Positions 44,903 through 52,696 of a stretch of DNA of 64,000 nt are shown here, one piece after another. The DNA is from Actinomycetota bacterium (GTDB taxonomy: Bacteria; Actinomycetota; Actinomycetes; S36-B12; UBA10799). Position numbers and translations under genes: made by a program. Location: positions 260,617 to 324,616 of the forward strand of contig JACJWU010000005.1 of the NCBI GenBank assembly GCA_020636995.1, read 5' to 3'. The notes beneath the pieces are model-generated. The model saw only the letters and a program-made list of their open reading frames with translations. It was not told the origin of the DNA and searched no databases. Position 1 is the first letter of the stretch; each line of letters opens with the position of its first letter.

Positions 44903-45547
44903 ATGCGTATCACGCCAACCGTTGCCGCTGCCGCGCTCGTCTTGGGACTGCTCGGGGGCACCGCCGCTCCCGTCGCCGCGCAGGGTGATCCGCCCGGGGC
45001 CGTGGCCGCCAAATCCGAACCTCTGCTGACGAAGAAGTGCAGGAAGCAGTTTCGGGCGGGATTCCACGACAAGTTGTGGCTTGACAACCTTCACCACGCC
45101 GCCTCCTATTTCGAAGGCCGCCGCAAGGCCGAGCAGGTCATGTACGACCAGTTGCGGTGGGCGCTGGCTGACCCGGAGGCATGGGACCTCATCCCCGGAA
45201 TTGAGGCCGCCGCTGCGCGTGACCGCGCCGACTACCAGCCCGTCGTTACGAAGCAGCGCGACGAGTACAACACGCAAACCAAGCAGTTCGAACGCAGTTT
45301 CACGCGCAGCGACTGCCTGACCAGCGCGAAGAGCAAGAACATCTTCAAGGCTGCTATGCGCTACTTGCGCGCGGGCTTCAAAGACATCTACAAGGGGCAC
45401 GAGAAGTTGTTCGCGGCGAACGGGGCGATCCAGACAGCGCAGGCAGACTTGGCCGGTCAGTATCTGACCGATGCCGACCTGGAGTACGAGACCGTGGTGG
45501 AGAACGCCTTGCACGCGAGGAAGCAGTATCGCGAGTTGATGAAGTAG
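44903..45547 (+). CDS. Secreted helical protein of unknown function
   Basis: About 214 residues from ATG 44903 (TTG 44897 possible; GGGGTGG lies just upstream). Signal peptide MRITPTVAAAALVLGLLGGTAAPVAAQ. The mature part is Lys/Arg- and Tyr-rich and looks all-helical (KKCRKQFRAGFHDKLWLDNLHHAASYFEGRRKAEQVMYDQLRWAL; AAMRYLRAGFKDIYKGHEKLF). Two Cys residues (KKCRK, RSDCLT) could pair. No known domain. It is divergent from mutA and 75 bases before a decarboxylase gene. Confidence 0.65.
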   Translation: MRITPTVAAAALVLGLLGGTAAPVAAQGDPPGAVAAKSEPLLTKKCRKQFRAGFHDKLWLDNLHHAASYFEGRRKAEQVMYDQLRWALADPEAWDLIPGIEAAAARDRADYQPVVTKQRDEYNTQTKQFERSFTRSDCLTSAKSKNIFKAAMRYLRAGFKDIYKGHEKLFAANGAIQTAQADLAGQYLTDADLEYETVVENALHARKQYRELMK

Positions 45548-45622
45548 GGGAGGTCACCACGAACATGGGAACCCGTCCCCTGGCCTGTCGACCCCATGGA
45601 TCCCAGGTGTAACAGTGGGGAC

Positions 45623-46987
45623 GTGACCGAACCAGACGACCGCGATGCACTCCTCGATCTCGCAGCCAGGCACGCCAAGGACTATCTCGATGGCGTGGGG
45701 GACCGACCGGTGCCACCGGCCTCCGGCACCGACGACCTGCTGGCCGCGTTCGCGCAACCGCTGGGGACAACCGGCCGCGATCCGCGTCAGGTGATCGAGG
45801 ACCTCGTGGCCAACGCCGAGCCCGGCCTGACCGCGATGAGCTCACCCCGCTTCTTCGGCTTCGTCATCGGCGGCACGTACCCTGTGGCTCTCGCCGCAGA
45901 CTGGCTCACGGGCGCCTGGGACCAGAACGTCGGACTTCGCGAGGTGACCCCCGCGCACAGTGCCGCCCGCGAGGCGGTCGAAGGTTGGTTGACCGGACTC
46001 CTCGGGCTGCCCGAGGGCACCACGATGGGCACCGTCACCGGCGGTCTCATGGCGAACTTCACCGGTCTCGCGGCCGGTCGCCACGCCGTCCTCGCCCGTG
46101 CCGGGTGGGACGTCGAGGCCAGCGGGTTGCAGGGCGCGCCACGGGTCCGTGTGCTGGTCGGCGAGGAACGCCACGACACCGTCGACCTTGCCCTGCGATA
46201 CCTCGGTCTCGGCGAACCCGAAGCGGTGCCCGCCGACGATCAAGGGCGGATCCGCGTTGATGCTCTGGCCGACGCGCTGACCGACGAGCCGACGATCCTC
46301 GCGCTGCAGGCCGGCAATGTGCACTCGGGTGCGTTCGACGACTTCGCCGCCGCGATCCCGCTGGCCCACGAGCACGACGCCTGGGTCCACATCGACGGCG
46401 CCTTCGGCCTGTGGGCAGCCGCCTCCCCGCGGACCCGCCACCTGGTCGCAGGTTTCGAGGCCGCCGACTCCTGGGCCACCGACGCCCACAAGACCCTCAA
46501 CGTCCCCTACGACTCGGGGCTTGCGTTCGTCGCCAACAGCACAGCGCACAGGGCGGCACTGGGGATCCACGCGCCGTACCTGATCCACAGCAAAGGGGCG
46601 CCGGATCCGATGGAACTCGGGCCCGAGTTCTCCCAGCGTGGCCGCGCCTTCCCCCTGTGGGCGGCGCTGCAGTACCTGGGCCGCGACGGCGTGGCCGAGC
46701 TCGTCGACCGGATGGTGCATCACGCGCGGACCTTCGCCGATGGGGTGCGGGCGATGGGCGGGGAGGTCCTCAACGACGTCGTCTTCACCCAGGTCTGCAC
46801 CGCCTGGGGTGACGACGCCAAGACGGCCGAGGTGGAGCGACGACTGCTTGCCGACGGCACGGCCTGGATGACCGGGTCGACCTGGCGGGGCCGCAAAGTG
46901 CTGCGGATCGCGGTGAGCAACCACGCGACCACCGACTCCGACGTAGAGCGTGCTTTGCAGGCCCTGGAGGTGGCCGCAAACGGGTGA
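45623..46987 (+). CDS. PLP-dependent group II decarboxylase
   Basis: A 454-residue fold-type I enzyme of the aromatic amino acid/glutamate/DOPA decarboxylase group. The GTG at 45623 follows GTGGGG. MSSPRFFGFVIGGTYPVALAADWL (substrate entry), GTVTGGLMANFTGLAAGRHAVL, VHIDGAFGLWAA (Asp258 pairs with the PLP nitrogen) and TDAHKTLNVPYDSG (Lys290, the Schiff base) are all present. Which amino acid is used cannot be told; related actinobacterial proteins are often only labelled aminotransferase V or decarboxylase. It stands alone on its strand before the duplicated secreted genes. Confidence 0.88.
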   Translation: MTEPDDRDALLDLAARHAKDYLDGVGDRPVPPASGTDDLLAAFAQPLGTTGRDPRQVIEDLVANAEPGLTAMSSPRFFGFVIGGTYPVALAADWLTGAWDQNVGLREVTPAHSAAREAVEGWLTGLLGLPEGTTMGTVTGGLMANFTGLAAGRHAVLARAGWDVEASGLQGAPRVRVLVGEERHDTVDLALRYLGLGEPEAVPADDQGRIRVDALADALTDEPTILALQAGNVHSGAFDDFAAAIPLAHEHDAWVHIDGAFGLWAAASPRTRHLVAGFEAADSWATDAHKTLNVPYDSGLAFVANSTAHRAALGIHAPYLIHSKGAPDPMELGPEFSQRGRAFPLWAALQYLGRDGVAELVDRMVHHARTFADGVRAMGGEVLNDVVFTQVCTAWGDDAKTAEVERRLLADGTAWMTGSTWRGRKVLRIAVSNHATTDSDVERALQALEVAANG

Positions 46988-47013
46988 CGATACCCGTCTG
47001 TCCGGACCGCGTC

Positions 47014-47082
47014 GGGCGTAGACTCGAACTGACGGGAGCACCCGTCGCGTGCCCCCGCCGGCCACGTTCGGAGGTGGGGACG
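47014..47082 (+). promoter_or_regulatory. Leader block 1, shared with the downstream paralogue
   Basis: The 69 bases before the first duplicated gene contain GGCGTAGACTCGAA (possible -10 TAGACT at 47019), a small hairpin GACGGGAGCACCCGTC, and ACGTTCGGAGGTGGGGACG with the ribosome-binding site. The same elements in the same order precede the second copy (47871-47937), so promoter and leader were duplicated with the gene. Confidence 0.55.
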
Positions 47083-47865
47083 ATGTACACCGAATTCGCC
47101 GTGATCGCCGCGCTTGCGCTTGCGCCGGCCACAGTGCCCGGCCCGGTCAATCCTGAGGATGGAAAGATCGCCGGGTTCACCTACGGCGAGGAGGCCAGCA
47201 ACACCTACCCGGGCTGGCTCGGGACCTTCCCGTGGACCTGGACCTTCTCGATGCAGCACATCGGCTACCCGGGATCGGCGATGGCTGGCGTCCCGTTCTA
47301 CCTGCACGCCAACTCATCCATCGTGTCCCCGGACGCCGTCGGCGACCTGATGGTCACCATCGACGAGGACGCCGGCGGTCTTCCACTGCGGTACGCACCG
47401 AGCGCCGACATGCCGATCAAGTGCTACTACACGCAATTCGACACGGTCATGAGGGTTTCGGAGACCCCCTGCCGCGACAGCGTCGTGGTCGAGTCCGGCC
47501 AGATCCTGGTCTCGAAGCTCGAGCCGATCTCGCCTGGCTTCGGGTTCAGCGTCCTGATCCCCGTCGTCACGGACGCGGCCACCAGCGGCAACGCCGCCAT
47601 GACCGCGATGTGGGCAGCGCCGCAGGTCCGGCTGAGCACCGCGAACGTCGTGGCTTCGGTCCCGGTCACCGTTGTTGCCAACCCAAATCCGCCTCCGGCG
47701 TCCAAGCCCGTCACCAAACCGCTGCCCAAGAAGCTCCGCAAATACAAGAAGGTCAAGAGCCTCACCCCCAAGGTCTGCAAAGTGAAGAAGCGCAAGGTCG
47801 TGGTGAAGAAGGCGGGCCTGTGCAAACTCAAGGGCGGCAAGGTCGTCGTGAAGAAGCGCTACTGA
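47083..47865 (+). CDS. Exported beta-rich protein with Lys-rich tail, copy 1
   Basis: A 260-residue protein with a weak signal-like start (MYTEFAVIAALALAPATVPGPVNPEDGKIAGFTYGEEASNTY). The central part resembles a choice-of-anchor/beta-sandwich domain (VGDLMVTIDEDAGGLPLRYAPSADMPIKCYY; PGFGFSVLIPVVTDAATSGNAAMTAMWAAP). The last 52 residues are extremely Lys-rich with two spaced Cys (LTPKVCKVKKRK; AGLCKLKGGK), a basic version of the TPxVCxV...GxCxV repeat found in surface proteins. The tail may bind teichoic acids, nucleic acid or polyphosphate; this is inference. Its downstream neighbour is a paralogue with an identical tail. Confidence 0.7.
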   Translation: MYTEFAVIAALALAPATVPGPVNPEDGKIAGFTYGEEASNTYPGWLGTFPWTWTFSMQHIGYPGSAMAGVPFYLHANSSIVSPDAVGDLMVTIDEDAGGLPLRYAPSADMPIKCYYTQFDTVMRVSETPCRDSVVVESGQILVSKLEPISPGFGFSVLIPVVTDAATSGNAAMTAMWAAPQVRLSTANVVASVPVTVVANPNPPPASKPVTKPLPKKLRKYKKVKSLTPKVCKVKKRKVVVKKAGLCKLKGGKVVVKKRY

Positions 47866-47870
47866 GGACA

Positions 47871-47937
47871 GGCGTACAGTCGAAATGGCGGGAGCACCCG
47901 TCGGGTTCCCCGCCAGCAACGTTCGGAGGTGGGGACG
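47871..47937 (+). promoter_or_regulatory. Leader block 2, duplicate of the upstream leader
   Basis: Contains GGCGTACAGTCGAA (possible -10 TACAGT at 47875), GGCGGGAGCACCCGTC hairpin bases, and ACGTTCGGAGGTGGGGACG before the ATG. It matches the block at 47014 in order and spacing, with scattered changes that keep the leader hairpin mostly paired. Confidence 0.55.
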
Positions 47938-48702
47938 ATGTATACCGAACTCGCTGTAGTCGCAGCGCTGACGCTGGCGCCCGCCACAGTGCCAGGCCCG
48001 ATCAATCCCGAAGACGGCAAGATCCCCGGATTCACCTATGGCGCGGAAGCCAGCAACACCTACCTCATTTGGTACAACTGGTCGGGGCAGGTGTTCCAGA
48101 GGTTCCCCTACTCGACCCAACACATCGGGGTGGCGCGCAAACCCACCGTCGGCACTCCGTTCTATCTGCACCTCCACACGGGTGTGGTCGCTCCCAAGAC
48201 CTACGCCGAAGGTGTCGTCCTGACCCTCCATCAGGACACCGGTCAGCTTCCGCTGCGCTACTCGCCGAGCAAGGCGATGCCGTTGCGCTGCTTCCGAACC
48301 CAATTCGATCCATTGCAGTCATCCACGGCCATCGCATGCCCCAAGGTTCGAGTGGAGAACTGCAAGTTCGTGGTGAGCAACCTCGAGCCCCTGTTGCCCG
48401 GTTACGCACTCGATATCGAGGTCCCGGTTGTGGTGGACCGTGCAACCAAAGGTGAGGCCGCCATGACGGCCATGTGGGCATCCCCCAGTTCCGTCCTGGA
48501 CAGTGCCAACGTTGTCGCGACCGTGCCGGTGACCGTTGCGCGCACCGTCACCAAACCGCTGCCCAAGAAGCTCCGCAAATACAAGAAGGTCAAGAGCCTC
48601 ACCCCCAAGGTCTGCAAAGTGAAGAAGCGCAAGGTCGTGGTGAAGAAGGCGGGCCTGTGCAAACTCAAGGGCGGCAAGGTCGTCGTGAAGAAGCGCTACT
48701 GA
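47938..48702 (+). CDS. Exported beta-rich protein with Lys-rich tail, copy 2
   Basis: A 254-residue paralogue of the preceding gene: MYTELAVVAALTLAPATVPGPINPEDGKIPGFTYGAEASNTY. The middle is clearly diverged (for example LQSSTAIACPKVRVENCKFVVSNLEPLLPGYALDIEVPVVVD) but the last 156 bases (48547-48702) appear identical, base for base, to 47710-47865 of copy 1. That contrast means recent gene conversion or strong constraint on the basic tail. The function is unknown. A family G palindrome follows 42 bases after the stop. Confidence 0.7.
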   Translation: MYTELAVVAALTLAPATVPGPINPEDGKIPGFTYGAEASNTYLIWYNWSGQVFQRFPYSTQHIGVARKPTVGTPFYLHLHTGVVAPKTYAEGVVLTLHQDTGQLPLRYSPSKAMPLRCFRTQFDPLQSSTAIACPKVRVENCKFVVSNLEPLLPGYALDIEVPVVVDRATKGEAAMTAMWASPSSVLDSANVVATVPVTVARTVTKPLPKKLRKYKKVKSLTPKVCKVKKRKVVVKKAGLCKLKGGKVVVKKRY

Positions 48703-48744
48703 ACCGAACCGGGCCGACAAGACGATGCCCGACACCTCCGCCAC

Positions 48745-48793
48745 GAAGGTTGAATGGAATCGACCACTGGGTTGTCGTTCTCATTCAACCTTC
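48745..48793. repeat. Family G palindrome, upstream of the AbiEi/DUF559 gene
   Basis: Left arm GAAGGTTGAATGGAATCGAC (48745-48764) and right arm GTCGTTCTCATTCAACCTTC (48774-48793) form a 20-base imperfect inverted repeat with a 9-base loop. The right arm is identical to the right arm of the copy at 49723-49775. It could fold as a hairpin at the end of the duplicated-gene transcript. Confidence 0.85.
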
Positions 48794-48837
48794 GGCTGTC
48801 CACAGGCCGAATTCACGCTCGGCTGATCTACGCCACG

Positions 48838-49737
48838 ATGAGGCAGGTGCCGCCGAGACTATCCACGAACGTCATCGAACTGCTCACCGCCCAGTCCAAC
48901 GTCATCGCGGTGTGGCAACTCGATGACGGCCGTGCCGCACGCCGAGCCCATGCGCTCGGCCACTGGCGTGAACTGACACCCAGGGTGTACGCCGCCGCGC
49001 CATCCGAGCCGACCGAGGAGCAGTTGATTTGGGCGGCGGCGCTGCATGCCGGGCCGCTCGGACGACTCGCTGGGCAGGCCGCGCTTTTCGGATCCGGGTG
49101 GGAGCACGATGTCGCGCGTCCCTTCGACGTCGTAGTGCCCGCCGAACTCAACCCCGGTTGCCCCGAGTGGATCACCCTGCACCGGACCACCCGGGTGCTG
49201 ACGTCCCCAAAGGGAGGCATGCCGAGGACGCCGCCCGCGCAGGCGTGCCTCGATGCTGTGGTCTGGTGCCGGACGGATCGCGAGGCGGTCTTCGTCCTCA
49301 TCACCGCTCTGAAGGAGAAGGTGGTCGAACCCCCGGACCTACTCAGGGAGCTCAAGAACCGGCCCACCATGCCACGCCGTCACCTGGTCAGCGAGACGGT
49401 CGACGAGTTCACAGGCGGCGCCATGAGCATGGGAGAACTGGACTTCGCGAAGTTGTGTCGCGAGTACGGCATCAGGCCGCCCGATCGGCAGGTGCGGCGC
49501 AAGAGCGCCCAGGGCACCCGCTTCCTGGACTGCTACTGGGACGCGGAACGGGTGGTCGTCGAGATCGACGGCGCAGGTCATGCCGACATCGAAGTCATGC
49601 GGGACGACCACGAGCGGCAGAACGACGTCGTTCTGCAAGGCGACCGCATCTTCCTACGTGTCTTCACGTGGGTCCTGCGTTACGAACCGGAGGTCTTCAT
49701 GTCGCAGCTGGCACAGATCGTCGGGAAGGTTGAATGA
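48838..49737 (+). CDS. AbiEi-like / DUF559 (Vsr-fold) putative nuclease or antitoxin protein
   Basis: About 299 residues from ATG 48838 (MRQVPPRLSTNVIELLTAQSNVIAVWQL); ATG 48754 lies inside the palindrome and adds 28 residues. The N-terminal part is the winged-helix type seen in AbiEi-labelled proteins (RAHALGHWRELTPRVYAAAP). The C-terminal 80 residues are DUF559, a Vsr/restriction-endonuclease fold: TRFLDCYWDAERVVVEIDGAGH...DDHERQNDVVLQGDRIFLRVFTWVL, with the D...E-x-D catalytic pattern. No toxin partner is adjacent. The gene is bracketed by two family G palindromes and its stop lies inside the second. Confidence 0.8.
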   Translation: MRQVPPRLSTNVIELLTAQSNVIAVWQLDDGRAARRAHALGHWRELTPRVYAAAPSEPTEEQLIWAAALHAGPLGRLAGQAALFGSGWEHDVARPFDVVVPAELNPGCPEWITLHRTTRVLTSPKGGMPRTPPAQACLDAVVWCRTDREAVFVLITALKEKVVEPPDLLRELKNRPTMPRRHLVSETVDEFTGGAMSMGELDFAKLCREYGIRPPDRQVRRKSAQGTRFLDCYWDAERVVVEIDGAGHADIEVMRDDHERQNDVVLQGDRIFLRVFTWVLRYEPEVFMSQLAQIVGKVE

Positions 49738-49775
49738 AAACGACCATTCAGTTGTCGTTCTCATTCAACCTTCCC
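49723..49775. repeat. Family G palindrome, shared by two converging stop codons
   Basis: Left arm 49723-49744 (GGGAAGGTTGAATGAAAACG and AC) and right arm 49754-49775 are reverse complements but for one base, with a 9-base loop. The DUF559 gene stop (TGA 49735-49737) is in the left arm and the converging GTPase stop (49761-49763) in the right arm. As a result both proteins end in the same residues, GKVE. Confidence 0.9.
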
Positions 49776-50666
49776 GAGCCACTCCACGATCCCGGGCCCG
49801 AACTGCGCCTGCGCGGCGTCGAAACCGCCCGCCAGGAGCTCCCGGCCGGCCATGTACCGCCGCCCCGTCGCGCCCCACTCGTCCTCGACCCACCGGCCGA
49901 AGAAGTACTCCTCGCGCTCTGCGTCGCTGTGGCGGGGCTGCACCGCCAGCATCGCCGTCGCAACTTCGTCCACGCCCTCCCCCGTGCGCGCCGACGTGCG
50001 GTAGATGGGAGGCACCTCCTCGTCGAACGGTCGAGCCAGTGACAGCGACGAGCGCAACTGGTAGTAGGACTGGTTGGCCGCCGGGTCGTCGCACTTGTTG
50101 AGGATGAAAGAGTCGGGAATCTCGATGATCCCGGCCTTGAGGAACTGGATCTCGTCGCCGCCGAGCGGCTGCAGCACCAGATACACGTGGTCGGCGAGGT
50201 AGCGGATGTCCAGCTCGCTCTGCCCGATCCCGACCGTCTCCACGATCACCACGTCGAACAGTCGCTTCAGCAGTCGCGTGACCTGGAACGTCGTGGGGGC
50301 CAGCCCACCAAGTTCGGCGGCGTTGGACTGGCTGCGGAAGAACGCCCGCTTCTCGCCGGTCGCGAAGCGGGTGCGGGTGCGGTCGCCGAGCAGGGCCCCG
50401 CCGGAGACGTGGCTGGCGGGGTCGACGGCGAGCACCGCCACCGACAGGTCCGACTCGGCGAGCATGGCCGGCACCAGTCGCGCGACCAGGCTGCTCTTGC
50501 CCGCGCCCGGCGTGCCGGTGATGCCGATCACCGTAGACCGCGCCGGGCCGAGGGCATCGAGGATCTCCGCGCGCTGCCCCGCCGCTTGCGGCCGGGTGTC
50601 CTCGAACACCGAGACCAACTTGGACACCGCGTGCTTGTTCAGCGCACGCGCGGCATCCAGCGTCAT
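49761..50666 (-). CDS. MeaB/ArgK-type GTPase paired with the ethylmalonyl-CoA mutase
   Basis: A 301-residue G3E GTPase, a second MeaB paralogue: P-loop GITGTPGAGKSSLVAR, LAVDPASHVSGGALLGDRTRTRF, switch II VIVETVGIGQSELDI, and ILNKCDD. It lacks the long C-terminal arm of the first MeaB and has its own end (WVEDEWGATGRRYMAGRELLAGGFDAAQAQFGPGIVEW). It overlaps the ecm stop by four bases, so it most likely serves as chaperone for that mutase. The last residues GKVE come from the family G palindrome. Confidence 0.88.
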   Translation of the reverse strand: MTLDAARALNKHAVSKLVSVFEDTRPQAAGQRAEILDALGPARSTVIGITGTPGAGKSSLVARLVPAMLAESDLSVAVLAVDPASHVSGGALLGDRTRTRFATGEKRAFFRSQSNAAELGGLAPTTFQVTRLLKRLFDVVIVETVGIGQSELDIRYLADHVYLVLQPLGGDEIQFLKAGIIEIPDSFILNKCDDPAANQSYYQLRSSLSLARPFDEEVPPIYRTSARTGEGVDEVATAMLAVQPRHSDAEREEYFFGRWVEDEWGATGRRYMAGRELLAGGFDAAQAQFGPGIVEWLGKVE

Positions 50667-52648
50667 CGCGCTTCGAGGATCTCGACGATCGACTCCATGA
50701 TGTCCATCAGTTCGTAGTCCGCAGGGGTGAATACGCGTTTGATCCCCATCGCCTCGAGTTCGGTGGCGTCGGCCGGCGGGATGATGCCACCGACCACGAC
50801 CGCGATGTCCTCGTCGGCGTCCTGCTCGCGCAGGCCCTCGAGGATCTGCTTGGCGAGGTCGATATGCGAACCCGACAGCACCGAGGCCCCGATCACATCG
50901 GCGCCTTCCTCGACCGCGGACTGCACGATCTCATCGGGCGACAGCCGGATCCCGGAGTAGATGACGTCGAAGCCCACGTGCCGGGCCGACACCGCGATCA
51001 CCTCGGCGCCGTTGGAGTGCCCGTCCAGACCCGGCTTGCCGACGACGATGCGCGGCCGGTGCCCCATCTGCTCGGCGAGGGTGTTGATCCGTTCACGCAG
51101 CACCTCGACCCGGTCGCCGGTCAGTCCAAGTTGCTGGCCCTCGATGCCGGTGGCCGGGCGGTACTCGCCGAAGACCTCGCGCAGGGCGCCTGCCCACTCG
51201 CCGGTGGTGACGCGGGCCAGCGCGCACTCGATGCTGGGCTCCATCAGGCTGGATCCGTCGCGGGCCGCAGCCTTCAGCGCCTCGATCGCCGCCTCGGCGC
51301 GCGCGGTGTCGCGACTGGCGCGCGTGTGCTCGAGCCCGGCGATGATCGCCTCAGCCGCCTTGTCGTCGACCTTGAAGATCCCACCGTCGTCACCTGCGGT
51401 CAGCGGCGAGGGCAGGCCCTCGGTCCACTTGTTCAAGCCCACGACGATCTGGTCGCCGGAGTTGATCGCGCTCATCCGCTCGGACATGGACCGCACCAGC
51501 GCGGTCTTCATGTAGCCGCTCTCGATGGCGGGAATGACCCCGCCCATGCCGAGGATCGTCTCGATCTCGGCGGTCGCCTCGTCCATCAGTTCCTGCACCT
51601 TCGCCTGCACGACCGGCGAGCCGTCGAACAGATCCGGGTACTCCAGCAGGTCGGTCTCGTAGGCGAGGATCTGCTGCAGGCGCAGGCTCCACTGCTGGTC
51701 CCACGGCCTCGGCAGCGACATCGCCTCGTTCCACGCGGGCAGTTGTAGCGCGCGGCAGCGGGCGTTGCGGCTCAGGGTCACACCGAGCGACTCGAGGATG
51801 ATCCGCCAGGCGTTGTTCTCCGGCTGCGCTTCCGTCAGCCCCAAAGAGTTGACCTGCACGCCGTAGCGGAAGCGGCGGTACTTCTCCTCGGTCACCCCGA
51901 ACCGGTCGGCGGTGTAGGAGTCCCACAGCTCCCCGAACGCGCGCATCTTGCACATCTCCTCGACGAACCGGATGCCGGCGTTGACGAAGAAGGAGATGCG
52001 GCCCACGGCGCGCTCGAACTGCTCGTCGTCGAAGTGCCCGCGCTCCTTGAGCAGGTCGAGCAGGCTGATGGCGTTGGCCAGCGCGAAGGCGAGCTCCTGC
52101 ACCGGCGTCGCGCCGGCCTCCTGCAGGTGGTAGCTGCAGATGTTCGAGGCGTTCCACTTCGGGATCGCTTCCAGGCAGTACTCGTACATCTCCGCGATCA
52201 GCCGCATCGAGGCCTCAGGCGGGAAGATGTACGTCCCGCGGGCGAGGTACTCCTTGATGAGGTCGTTCTGCGTGGTGCCCTGCAGTTTGGACTCGTCCTC
52301 GCCACGCTCGCGGGCCAGCGCCACATACAGCGCCAGCAGCCACATGGCCGTGCCGTTGATGGTCATCGACGTGTTCATCTTCTCCAGCGGGATGCCGTCG
52401 AAGAGCACGTGGAAGTCGTCGAGGGAGTTGATCGGCACGCCCACCTTGCCCACTTCGGGCCGCGCGATGGGGTCGTCGGAGTCGTAGCCGCACTGCGTGG
52501 GCAGGTCGAACGCGATGCTCAACCCGGTCTGCCCCTTCTCCAGGTTCGAGCGGTAGAGCTCGTTGGAGGCTTTGGCGCTGGAGTGGCCTGCGTAGGTGCG
52601 GATGATCCAAGGACGGTCACGCTCGGGCAATGCGGCTGGCGTACTCAT
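50663..52648 (-). CDS. ecm: Ethylmalonyl-CoA mutase (MeaA-type)
   Basis: A 661-residue single-chain B12 mutase. It resembles actinobacterial MeaA/Ecm rather than MutB: DRPWIIRTYAGHSSAKASNELYRSNLEKGQTGLSIAFDLPTQCGYDSD, NTSMTINGTAMWLLALY, NICSYHLQEAGATPVQELAFALA, RYGVQVNSLGLTEAQPENNAWRI. The B12 domain near the end has GLDGHSNGAEVIAV (DxHxxG) and VVGGIIPPAD. It converts ethylmalonyl-CoA to methylsuccinyl-CoA in the ethylmalonyl-CoA route or in supplying extender units. Crotonyl-CoA carboxylase/reductase is not in the window. Confidence 0.88.
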   Translation of the reverse strand: MSTPAALPERDRPWIIRTYAGHSSAKASNELYRSNLEKGQTGLSIAFDLPTQCGYDSDDPIARPEVGKVGVPINSLDDFHVLFDGIPLEKMNTSMTINGTAMWLLALYVALARERGEDESKLQGTTQNDLIKEYLARGTYIFPPEASMRLIAEMYEYCLEAIPKWNASNICSYHLQEAGATPVQELAFALANAISLLDLLKERGHFDDEQFERAVGRISFFVNAGIRFVEEMCKMRAFGELWDSYTADRFGVTEEKYRRFRYGVQVNSLGLTEAQPENNAWRIILESLGVTLSRNARCRALQLPAWNEAMSLPRPWDQQWSLRLQQILAYETDLLEYPDLFDGSPVVQAKVQELMDEATAEIETILGMGGVIPAIESGYMKTALVRSMSERMSAINSGDQIVVGLNKWTEGLPSPLTAGDDGGIFKVDDKAAEAIIAGLEHTRASRDTARAEAAIEALKAAARDGSSLMEPSIECALARVTTGEWAGALREVFGEYRPATGIEGQQLGLTGDRVEVLRERINTLAEQMGHRPRIVVGKPGLDGHSNGAEVIAVSARHVGFDVIYSGIRLSPDEIVQSAVEEGADVIGASVLSGSHIDLAKQILEGLREQDADEDIAVVVGGIIPPADATELEAMGIKRVFTPADYELMDIMESIVEILEAR

Positions 52649-52696
52649 AGTTCATTATCCGCACGGCCGACCTGCATCGGGCAGCGGTAGGGCGCC

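Noticed and set aside
48838..49737. Complete AbiE toxin-antitoxin system
   Set aside because: Only the AbiEi-like/DUF559 protein is present; no AbiEii nucleotidyltransferase gene lies on either side.
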